Shown here one piece after another: positions 25,512 through 32,921 of a DNA stretch of 64,000 nt. Source of the DNA: Desulfofarcimen acetoxidans DSM 771 (lineage in GTDB: Bacteria > Bacillota > Desulfotomaculia > Desulfotomaculales > Desulfofarciminaceae); the NCBI RefSeq assembly GCF_000024205.1, contig NC_013216.1, positions 2,790,001 through 2,854,000 on the forward strand. The letters are read 5' to 3'. The position numbers were made by a program, and so were the translations under genes. Below the pieces are notes generated by a model. The model was not told where the DNA came from. It did not search any database and saw nothing but the letters and a program-made list of their open reading frames with translations. Numbering within the stretch: position 1 is the first letter of the stretch; the number at the start of each line of letters is the position of its first letter.

Positions 25512-27020
25512 TTATGATGATGGCACGCTCAACTCTGCTTCAGGGTCCACCGAAACCTTAATGGTGAAATTATAGACTGTCTCCTTCAGTTCCAGTTCTT
25601 CCGGTGCGTCCATTTTATTAAGAACTATTTTTTCGGTTTTTTCCACCCGGCCGATGCTCTCTATTGCCGCGTGCTTGCACCAGACCTCTTTCTGCAGGGT
25701 CAGCGCCAATTCGTTAACATTTGCCGGACTTAGGGCTTCCCCCTGCAGCAAAACCAGGTCGTCAGGAAGATACTGGACATTCATGCGAGATAATTCCCCC
25801 AGCCCGCTGCAGCGCACCGTCACAGAAAGCAGCAGTTGAAAAACTTTTTCCTTATCCAGGGCATGCCCCTGTATAAACTCCGCCTTTTGCTTCAAAGCTG
25901 ATCTCTGTTTTTCCATCTCGGAGGACGAGTTTTGCAACCTGGTACCCTCTTCCTTTTGTACTTTCAAGTCGCCGGCCTCCATGCTGAATTGTCTGAGCTG
26001 GTACTTCAGGTAAAAATAGTGGCTGAGAAAAATCGCCACAATGACCAGCACGGCTACCATAGGCAGGACCTGCACCCTTTGCCGGATAAGCAAGCCCAGT
26101 TCCACGTCGTCATTAATGCCTACCTTTTTCCAACTAACCCCAAAGTGGAGCTGGCGCATACCCGCGCCGGCCACGGCGGCAAATTCAGGTGTGCAATTCC
26201 CGCTCCCCCTCAGTTCTAAGGCGGCGGCTTCAAAACCCATCTTTTCCCTGAAGAATTCAACAATGTCAGCGTCAAGCCCGCCGGGGCCGGTAAGTATGAC
26301 TCTGCGGCCGGCAATCTCCCAGGCATTAAAAACCTCCTTGAGCGACGGCTCCAGTTCGGAAGAGGACAGGCCGTCCAGGTGGGCTCGGGTTGCCGCCAGA
26401 TCGGCGGGGAGTGTTCTGAAAGCTGTTATATCACCATCCTCTATTAAAGCAGCCCTCATGGTCTGCTGTCCCAAGTCGATAACCACCTTGTCTTTTCTTT
26501 TGCAGGCCAGCATGGCCGCCACGGGAAAACAGACATCCGGGGGGTAGACTCTCCTGAGCTTGAGCCCGCCACCGGCGAAGGTTTCTTTCAGGCTCCGGTA
26601 ATCCTCCTCCGGCAGCGTGGACACCCAGATCCACACATGCCCATCCCCGGTTTCCAGGCCCAGTTCGTAACCCACCAGGCTCTCCGCGGCGGGAACGGTC
26701 ATGTACGGCTCGGCTTCCCAGCGCAGCGCCTCCTTCAACTGGTACGGTCTCATCTTGCGCAGCCTTTTTTTGTCCATGGCTACCTCGATCACTGCCGCCA
26801 GAGGGCTTACCACCACGACATTCTTCGGGCATCTGGCGATCCGGGAGGTGATCATGGACAACTCCTCCGCCGTTATCAGTTCACTTTCTTCCGTGCGATC
26901 AATCTTTAGGCAATCACCGACCATAAAACCCTTAAGGTTTCTCCTGATTACGGCGGCCCTCAGGGTCATACCGTCAATTTCAACGGCCAAAACGGAGAAC
27001 AAAAGGCTCCACCTCTCCAA
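25512..27020 (-). CDS. PilM-PilN fusion protein
   Basis: Residues 1-285 resemble PilM, the actin-like ATPase of the pilus alignment complex, including VVIDLGQQTMRAALIEDGDI (phosphate-binding strand pair) and a late RRVILTGPGGLDADIVEFF. A membrane helix follows at about 313-335 (VLPMVAVLVIVAIFLSHYFY), then a coiled coil and a PilN-like extracytoplasmic domain to residue 502. In Gram-negative bacteria PilM and PilN are separate proteins that bind tightly; a fusion makes the link covalent. The gene precedes pilO. Confidence 0.75.
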   Translation of the reverse strand: MERWSLLFSVLAVEIDGMTLRAAVIRRNLKGFMVGDCLKIDRTEESELITAEELSMITSRIARCPKNVVVVSPLAAVIEVAMDKKRLRKMRPYQLKEALRWEAEPYMTVPAAESLVGYELGLETGDGHVWIWVSTLPEEDYRSLKETFAGGGLKLRRVYPPDVCFPVAAMLACKRKDKVVIDLGQQTMRAALIEDGDITAFRTLPADLAATRAHLDGLSSSELEPSLKEVFNAWEIAGRRVILTGPGGLDADIVEFFREKMGFEAAALELRGSGNCTPEFAAVAGAGMRQLHFGVSWKKVGINDDVELGLLIRQRVQVLPMVAVLVIVAIFLSHYFYLKYQLRQFSMEAGDLKVQKEEGTRLQNSSSEMEKQRSALKQKAEFIQGHALDKEKVFQLLLSVTVRCSGLGELSRMNVQYLPDDLVLLQGEALSPANVNELALTLQKEVWCKHAAIESIGRVEKTEKIVLNKMDAPEELELKETVYNFTIKVSVDPEAELSVPSS

Positions 27021-27206
27021 TCACTAGTACAGTGATTCCAAAATAACTATAGAATACACTAATGCAAAAACCTTGTGTTTATTAGGGATAGCAAACACTA
27101 TAACCTTATTTTTATTTTTTTATTTGGGAATCATTCTACCAGTCAACGGCAAAAACAAGCTTTTCTCACACCGGCAACTGGGCTGCCCACCTCGGGGCGC
27201 GTAAGC

Positions 27207-28910
27207 TTACGGGCTTTCACCAGGAGGGTTTTTAACAAAAATTAACAGTTTCTCCTCCACCGGCGACTGGGTCCCCCACGCCCCGATAATCAGAGATGAA
27301 ATCGCAGGACCTGCCAAATCGCCTGCTGTTACGTCTACTTCCAGCCGCCGCGTGCCCGCACAGATGTATTCTGTGGTGGCAGGCAAGGTAAAGGGAACGC
27401 TTTCTCCCGCCGGTACTTCCACTGTCACTGGAACTGATGCTTCCGGCGAATCTTCTCCGGGGCGGTGATACAGTTTTAGAGTAACTATCGCGTCACCCGG
27501 CTGCTCCTGTGCCTGCACCCAGTTACCCGAACCTGGAGGATCCTCTTCATATACCTTAGGCGTAACATTTCTCACGCTGCCCTTGACCTGCATCCCCTGA
27601 ATCAGCCACTGGTTCGAAGTGATTTCTGTTTCAATGTTGTCACCTCCGGTGTCAGGATCTTTATCCCGGCCGGAGCTGGTGATGGTAAGTTTTATCGCCA
27701 GTTGAGGGTCGTCAAGATCATCATATTCAAATTCAAACTTAACAGGCTCACCCCAGGCGTCCCTTAAGACCTCGTCTTCTCCGGTCCCCCAGGGTTTCAA
27801 CATGTAAGGTCCCCTCCATCCAAAACCGGGATCAAAGGGGCCGGGTTCCGAAATCCACAGGCTCCGGGGCTGGCCCTCGTCACCGGAAGAAATTGCCCAC
27901 TCAGAATCAGAAGCATTCCATTCCCAGAGCGCGGGCCATTGGCCCATGTCCCCGATGTAGCCCCCGACAATGCGCCGGCCCGAGGGGTCGAAGGCATCCG
28001 GCGGGCCGATCAAGGCAGTGCGGATTTTCTCCAGAATCTCCCGGGTTTGTTTGTTCTGTGCGTCCAGGTTGGATTTATACCACTCGTCCGGTGCTATTTC
28101 CAGCACGATATTGTCCTGGTTTTCTATTTCGTTTTTATCGTAGCATGACGACGGTGCCGCCGTCCTGTCCAGCGGGCCCGGCGGGGAACTTGGATCCGGC
28201 AGCTTCACCATGCCATCCGGGCCGGCGCTGATGACCAGCAGATAGATGCTGTTAGGATCACCGGCATTATCCTGCTCCTTGACAAAAAACAGCGCCCGGC
28301 CCCAGGCGTCGGACAGAACCCCTTCGGTTTTCCATAAAGGACTGAAGCCCTCTCTGTACCGGTTGTCGAAAACAGCCTTGGGATAGTCCAAGTAAGGCCC
28401 CTTCCAGAGGACTCCCAGATCTTCCCCATCGGCGGGTTGTTTTTCCCACAGACCACGGGGTTGGCCGATATATGGATGTTCAGGATCAGTTTCCACATCA
28501 CCGCCGTTATAAACTTCATCAGCCACCGAATTCCAGCGGTTGTTCGCTTCATCCCAGTTGAACCTATACAGTTTGGGCAGTGCATCCATATCCCCGGCAT
28601 AACCCCGGACCACCCGCAGCCCCCGCTCGTCGTAAGTGTTTTGCGGGCCAACGATGGCGGCGCGGACGGCTTCCAGCTTCTCCCGGGTGAGTTTGGCGTG
28701 CTGGATTCCGACAAAGGAGCCAGCCGCCGGCACCACCATGGCAGCCAGTATGCCCAAAATGGTAATAACCACGACCAGTTCCAGCAAGGTGAAGCCGGCC
28801 GAGCCGTATTTCTCACTCAGGACCGCCCTTTCTCCTGCCGGCGGCGCTTCACCCCCGGGCCTTTTCCACGGCGCCGGGCGCCTACCCTTTCCACTATAAA
28901 CTCCAGCCAT
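27207..28910 (-). CDS. Large prepilin-like protein with duplicated internal module
   Basis: The start is placed at ATG 28910, preceded by GGGAGGAG. A 37-residue leader ends SAG, followed by FTLLELVVVITILGILAAMV, the type III prepilin cleavage site and hydrophobic helix. After cleavage the protein is about 530 residues, far longer than an ordinary pilin. It holds two copies of one module: KLEAVRAAIVGPQNTYDERG ... GDMDALPKLYRFN ... GQPRGLW, and KIRTALIGPPDAFDPSGRRI ... GDMGQWPALWEWN ... GQPRSLW. A beta-rich C-terminal domain (about 430-567) follows. A minor or tip pilin, possibly adhesive, is plausible. The gene lies between the major pilin gene and pilM-pilN. Confidence 0.75.
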   Translation of the reverse strand: MAGVYSGKGRRPAPWKRPGGEAPPAGERAVLSEKYGSAGFTLLELVVVITILGILAAMVVPAAGSFVGIQHAKLTREKLEAVRAAIVGPQNTYDERGLRVVRGYAGDMDALPKLYRFNWDEANNRWNSVADEVYNGGDVETDPEHPYIGQPRGLWEKQPADGEDLGVLWKGPYLDYPKAVFDNRYREGFSPLWKTEGVLSDAWGRALFFVKEQDNAGDPNSIYLLVISAGPDGMVKLPDPSSPPGPLDRTAAPSSCYDKNEIENQDNIVLEIAPDEWYKSNLDAQNKQTREILEKIRTALIGPPDAFDPSGRRIVGGYIGDMGQWPALWEWNASDSEWAISSGDEGQPRSLWISEPGPFDPGFGWRGPYMLKPWGTGEDEVLRDAWGEPVKFEFEYDDLDDPQLAIKLTITSSGRDKDPDTGGDNIETEITSNQWLIQGMQVKGSVRNVTPKVYEEDPPGSGNWVQAQEQPGDAIVTLKLYHRPGEDSPEASVPVTVEVPAGESVPFTLPATTEYICAGTRRLEVDVTAGDLAGPAISSLIIGAWGTQSPVEEKLLIFVKNPPGESP

Positions 28911-28930
28911 GCAAACTCCTCCCAGGAAGG

Positions 28931-28965
28931 GTTTCAAGGGCGGTTTTCACCGCCCTTGGGGAAAC
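28931..28965 (-). other. Intercistronic hairpin between the two pilin genes
   Basis: AAGGGCGG (28936-28943) pairs with CCGCCCTT (28950-28957) around TTTTCA; outer GTTTC/GAAAC can extend the stem past a short bulge. No T-run follows, so it is more likely an RNA stabiliser or partial terminator that keeps pilin mRNA above the downstream genes than a full stop. It lies 36 bases after the major pilin stop. Confidence 0.5.
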
Positions 28966-29000
28966 CAGATTAAAATATTAAGACAGAAGTTGCCACACAC

Positions 29001-29972
29001 TTAATCTTCTACGGTTCCGAATCCGGCAGCTTCCTTGTATTTAAATATCAAGTGATTATCTTTAGTCAGCTTGCTGCCATTCGGAGAGATCAGGGCAAGC
29101 TGCTGTAAGTTATAGGGCGATGGCAGACCGGTGCCAGTACCATAGGCCCCCAGTTGGCTAGGCATCGTAAAATCCAGTGTCATTGGCTTGCCGTCAGTAC
29201 CATCTGCATTGACTTCCGTAAATGTTATACTATTAGTTGGCTTCACATTGTTAATCCTGGCCACAGTACTTACCAGGCGAGGCAGCAATATGCAATAGTT
29301 TTTGAAGACGCATTCATCACCATCTTCATCTAAGACGTCCGGGGCGACAGGGGCTTTATCGATAGACTTCACCTTGGCATATTCGCATTCCGGCCCTATA
29401 CCCATCACAATGCGGTACATGTACTCGGGGTTGTTAAATACGGAACCTGCTTCAATACCAGCATTATGGTCAAATTTTTCGGTGGTACTACCTGCGCCCA
29501 CCATGAGCACACGAGTGTTTGTCCCCACCGCGACTCTCGCAGCGGTGCTGCTCGTATCTATCAGGTTGTATACATATTCGATACCCATATTCTTAAGTTC
29601 TGCCACTTCTTTAGCGTTCAGTTGGTACGATACAAGATTATTGTTTTTGACAAAGTCTGGGCTTAAGACCGTTTGTCCGTTTAATTCTGTAGGAAGTGCT
29701 GAGTAAGCAGTTCCGCTATATTGTGCCAGGTTGGTTAAGCCGTCCAGCAGTCTACCTGCATGACTCATGTGAGTGGTTATAACGGATTCAAGCTTCTGCG
29801 CGTTGGCATCAGCGCTGGTCGCCTTGGCTTGATCGGTTAAACCGAGTATTCTGGGCGCGATCATAGCCACCAGAAATCCCATAATGGCAATCACCACAAC
29901 AAGTTCCACCAGGGAAAAACCGCCGTTGTCCCTTAAAAGCTTTTTAATTCTTTGTCTCACGAAACTTTTCAC
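29001..29972 (-). CDS. Type IV prepilin, probable major pilin
   Basis: The 323-residue product has a basic 18-residue leader ending in GG, then FSLVELVVVIAIMGFLVAMI, the class III signal and N-terminal helix with Glu at position 5 of the mature protein. The helix continues to about residue 75. The globular part is large for a pilin and contains two cysteines (CEYAK, CVFKNYC region) that could form a disulfide. It is the first structural gene of the operon, so it is probably the main subunit or a large pilin. Confidence 0.8.
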   Translation of the reverse strand: MKSFVRQRIKKLLRDNGGFSLVELVVVIAIMGFLVAMIAPRILGLTDQAKATSADANAQKLESVITTHMSHAGRLLDGLTNLAQYSGTAYSALPTELNGQTVLSPDFVKNNNLVSYQLNAKEVAELKNMGIEYVYNLIDTSSTAARVAVGTNTRVLMVGAGSTTEKFDHNAGIEAGSVFNNPEYMYRIVMGIGPECEYAKVKSIDKAPVAPDVLDEDGDECVFKNYCILLPRLVSTVARINNVKPTNSITFTEVNADGTDGKPMTLDFTMPSQLGAYGTGTGLPSPYNLQQLALISPNGSKLTKDNHLIFKYKEAAGFGTVED

Positions 29973-30170
29973 TCCTATGCGGAAGGGTTCACCCGCAGAA
30001 CCGCCTTCCCGTTAATATTTTTATGATTCCAGAATTATTCGGGCACCGCGCCCGCAAAAGCGCACCGGGCGGCCGGCTGTCTTCAGGCCGCCGCACCCGT
30101 CATCACCCCCCTTCATAAACTTATTGACACCACCTCGCTTTCTACCCGGACAAATCCCCGGGGACCGGCA

Positions 30171-30419
30171 TCAGTGAGACTCACGGCGGGGAAACTCAAG
30201 GACATCACTTTTCCCCGGCTCGGGTTTTTCCGGTCGCCTGTCGGGATAGTCCAGCACGTAGCGGTACTGTTTGCCGCAGTGGATGATGACCTCTTTCTGG
30301 CCTTTTTTCAGAAAGCGCATCTCCAACCGCATCTCCCCGTATCCGCTGTGTTGATAAATATCATCAAAAAGCTCGCTGATTTTTTTCAAGACCATTTCCA
30401 CGGTGTGCTTCTCACTCAT
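30171..30419 (-). CDS. Small hypothetical protein heading the pilus region
   Basis: The 82-residue product (MSEKHTVEMVLKKISELFDD ... GKSDVLEFPRRESH) is charged and soluble with a helix, then beta strands (MRLEMRFLKKGQKEVIIHCG), then a proline-rich tail. I do not recognise the family. ATG 30419 lies behind GGGGGGT. Its upstream region carries two Fur-like boxes and is a diverged copy of the promoter of the siderophore thioesterase operon. The pilin genes follow 199 bases downstream; that gap contains a GC-rich inverted repeat near 30066-30096 that may end or attenuate transcription. A regulator or an iron-responsive accessory is possible. Confidence 0.6.
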   Translation of the reverse strand: MSEKHTVEMVLKKISELFDDIYQHSGYGEMRLEMRFLKKGQKEVIIHCGKQYRYVLDYPDRRPEKPEPGKSDVLEFPRRESH

Positions 30420-30471
30420 ATTTACCCCCCGCCCGGCAATTTTCTCACAATGTCATTCTCCTTATTGACTT

Positions 30472-30486
30472 TGATTATCATTATCA
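30472..30486 (-). promoter_or_regulatory. Fur box upstream of the small gene and pilus operon
   Basis: TGATTATCATTATCA matches the 7-1-7 Fur consensus at 13 of 14 arm positions. It is 53 bases upstream of the start at 30419. The surrounding bases (TTATTGAC before, ATAATAGCTT after) match those around the box at 50961-50975. Confidence 0.72.
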
Positions 30487-30546
30487 CTTAACTGATAAAA
30501 TAATAGCTTGTGCCATCTCTTTTTTCCCAGATCCAGATATTGATAT

Positions 30547-30561
30547 TGATTCTCATAATCA
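30547..30561 (-). promoter_or_regulatory. Second Fur-like box in the same intergenic region
   Basis: TGATTCTCATAATCA matches the Fur consensus at 11 of 14 arm positions, 60 bases upstream of the stronger box. Two boxes in tandem suggest cooperative binding. The intergenic stretch 30420-30717 otherwise holds only the terminator repeat. Confidence 0.5.
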
Positions 30562-30625
30562 TGCTGCAAGAAGATAATACCCCATTTTCATCTCTTTCTT
30601 CTACGCCAAAAAGGAGCATTTTTAT

Positions 30626-30686
30626 GCCAAAAAGTATTTTAGGAACAGAGAAGTCATTTTTTCACTGTTCCTAATATTAATATTGC
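30626..30686 (-). terminator. Terminator repeat after the siderophore operon (copy 1 of 2)
   Basis: TTAGGAACAG (30639-30648) pairs with CTGTTCCTAA (30665-30674). On the minus strand the stem is followed by AATACTTTTTGGC. It lies 44 bases after the thiazolinyl imide reductase stop. The whole 61-bp block recurs at 51030-51090 with only a few differences. Confidence 0.7.
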
Positions 30687-30717
30687 AATTAAACTTCACT
30701 AAATGGCTGGATTGATT

Positions 30718-31791
30718 TTATAAATCCGATAAGGTTATAGGCTTCAGTTGATTTCCGCTGATTATCTGTACCGGTCCAAGTTGGTTGCTTATATCCTGCC
30801 AAACTTGGCATGCAGTCAGCATATACTGAGATAAACTGCTGTTATTTTTCCCGGACATTATTATATTTCGAAAGCGCTGCAGTGTACGCTTCATAGCGGA
30901 AGGCCATACTTCAGTAAAAATGGATTGAAACGTCTTGTTTTTTAATGACACTACCTCTTCCATTACGGGCAGACTCAAAAAGGAACTTGTACCGTATATA
31001 TCAAGTACACCGTCTTCCGTTCTCGGTACATACATATTAGGACACCACAAAACAATTCCGTGTGAATCCGTCATAATTAAATTACCGCTGTCAGTTCCGA
31101 TAACTATACGATGCAACAAATGAGTATTGTTATCCGGATCTGCAGGATTAATTTGATTTTGTATTCTCAAGGTTACGGGCAAGTCTTTGATTTGTCCGAT
31201 TACCGTACTGAAGGGATCCTCCGCCGTGCTTTTCGATACCGATGCAAATGACCAGGGTCTGAAGCCTCCAAGCACTTTTCCTAAAATGTCTACAAGCGGA
31301 AAGAGTACTTGAAGGCTGCATGAAGCTTCAATGTAATTCAGTTTGCTGTTCTTTAAAACCTTAAGCGCTGTTTCAATAAAACTATATACAGTCACCAAAT
31401 CGGGATAAAAACTATTAAGATAATAGCAGCATGAGTGCTGCCGCGCATTGCGAAAGCATTCCGCTAAATCGTCATAGTGGATCGGATGCTCCTGCAGCAC
31501 ATGCACCCCTTTCATCAGCAGGTTATTGGCCAAATAGCTGCCCTGACCGCCTACCACTGTTGATCTGACAACAACGCAGGCTGCATCCGTCTCCTCTTTT
31601 GTAAGCCGGTTGACGTCGGTATACAAAGGAATGCCATATTCCTGCGCGCACCTGCCTGCCTGTTCACTGCCACGGGCAACAATTCCAACCAATTTGTATT
31701 CCTTCGATAACTGCTTGATTGCATCTAAATAAATTCTTCCGAAAGTAGTGCCGCACACAACTACCCGTAAAGGCCTTTCCATATTAATCAC
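30718..31791 (-). CDS. Thiazolinyl imide reductase (YbtU/Irp3/PchG type)
   Basis: The 357-residue Gfo/Idh-like oxidoreductase opens with a Rossmann motif, RVVVCGTTFGRIYLDAIKQL, the form found in PchG/YbtU/Irp3. It also has GVHVLQEHPIHYDDLAECF in the dihydronicotinamide region. These enzymes use NADPH to reduce one thiazoline ring to thiazolidine while the chain is on the NRPS. It is the last gene of the operon starting at 48308 and overlaps the gene upstream by ATGA. A single reductase of this kind implies that one of the three predicted rings is a thiazolidine. Confidence 0.88.
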   Translation of the reverse strand: MINMERPLRVVVCGTTFGRIYLDAIKQLSKEYKLVGIVARGSEQAGRCAQEYGIPLYTDVNRLTKEETDAACVVVRSTVVGGQGSYLANNLLMKGVHVLQEHPIHYDDLAECFRNARQHSCCYYLNSFYPDLVTVYSFIETALKVLKNSKLNYIEASCSLQVLFPLVDILGKVLGGFRPWSFASVSKSTAEDPFSTVIGQIKDLPVTLRIQNQINPADPDNNTHLLHRIVIGTDSGNLIMTDSHGIVLWCPNMYVPRTEDGVLDIYGTSSFLSLPVMEEVVSLKNKTFQSIFTEVWPSAMKRTLQRFRNIIMSGKNNSSLSQYMLTACQVWQDISNQLGPVQIISGNQLKPITLSDL

Positions 31792-32921
31792 AACCTCCCT
31801 TCTTCTATTTGACTATGCCTATCATTCTCCCTTACAGGCGGAATATCTACTACATCTATGCTTGCGGCAGCCTTTGTCGAGACAAGCCTTTCCACTGTTT
31901 CAACCGGATCTAAAACTTCAAAAGCCCAATATATTCCTTTTTTAGTTTTATGCTTTATTACAGTTTCCACTGCTGCTGCAGCGACCACTCCACTTAATTC
32001 ATAGCTGCTTTTACTGCGTAAAATACAGCGCTTGCGTATAAGCCTCCCTCTTTTTTCCCCCTGCAGCTCAGTTGTCATAACATACCATGGATTTTTCCCC
32101 CACAAAGCCATATCGGCTGCGGCACAAAGCTCGTCTATAGCTTCACGCAGCACATTGTCACTCCGGTCCATAGACAATTTGGCATAGGATTTTAAAATAG
32201 CGTCATTTACCGCTTTGTCAACAATAATGTTATACCAGTATGCTTCCTTTAGTTGAAGCAGCTTGTATAATTTGATTGTCTCATCGTTTAAAAATTTCTG
32301 CTTATAAACTTCCTCTTTTAAAAATGGAATATATACTTTTTCGCTGATGTTATCCAAAGCCCGAACTACTGAGCCGTTTTTCATAAACGCACCGGAAATC
32401 CCGTAATTTGATACAGAGCTTAACAAAAGATCCAGGCCTGCGCAAGTTGAGCAATGCTCTCTGCCCCCGGCAAAGGAAAGCATAGAGAAGATACTTTCAA
32501 ATTCCTGCTCCGCCAGCCAGCGCGGAAGAATCCCGGAAAGACCCGGGAAGCTTCCTGCCGATATTACAAACACACCTTCTTTATCCAAACCTTTTTTCAA
32601 TAACGAATTTTCTAATGGACCGGCACCAAAAGTATCAATATAAATTGCGTTTGCCTTTGCGGCCGCCAACGCGACACGGTCTCCCACCAGATAGGACGGC
32701 CCTGCACAATTAAGTATTACATCACAGCCTTTGCAAAACTCATATAATTCTTCTTCATTATATAAATCCGTTTTTACCCATTGAAAATTGCTGTCAGCTT
32801 CCATGCCTTCCGGCCGCCTTCGCTGTCCCCCCCTGATTTTACAGTTTCGTTTCAAAACATTGCAGGCAATATAACCCAAAGCTCCTCCACAGCCCAACAC
32901 TCCTATTAACGGTATTTTCAT
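31788..32921 (-). CDS. Saccharopine dehydrogenase-like NAD(P)-binding protein
   Basis: The 377-residue protein opens KIPLIGVLGCGGALGYIACN, a Rossmann GxGGxxG motif, then CDVILNCAGPSYLVGDRVAL and AGSFPGLSGILPRWLAEQEF, typical of the saccharopine dehydrogenase/trans-acting enoyl reductase group. It overlaps the NRPS upstream and the imide reductase downstream by ATGA, so it belongs to the pathway. Pyochelin and yersiniabactin have no obvious counterpart in their minimal pathways. A second ring or terminal reduction is a reasonable guess; the role is not known. Confidence 0.7.
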   Translation of the reverse strand: MKIPLIGVLGCGGALGYIACNVLKRNCKIRGGQRRRPEGMEADSNFQWVKTDLYNEEELYEFCKGCDVILNCAGPSYLVGDRVALAAAKANAIYIDTFGAGPLENSLLKKGLDKEGVFVISAGSFPGLSGILPRWLAEQEFESIFSMLSFAGGREHCSTCAGLDLLLSSVSNYGISGAFMKNGSVVRALDNISEKVYIPFLKEEVYKQKFLNDETIKLYKLLQLKEAYWYNIIVDKAVNDAILKSYAKLSMDRSDNVLREAIDELCAAADMALWGKNPWYVMTTELQGEKRGRLIRKRCILRSKSSYELSGVVAAAAVETVIKHKTKKGIYWAFEVLDPVETVERLVSTKAAASIDVVDIPPVRENDRHSQIEEGRL

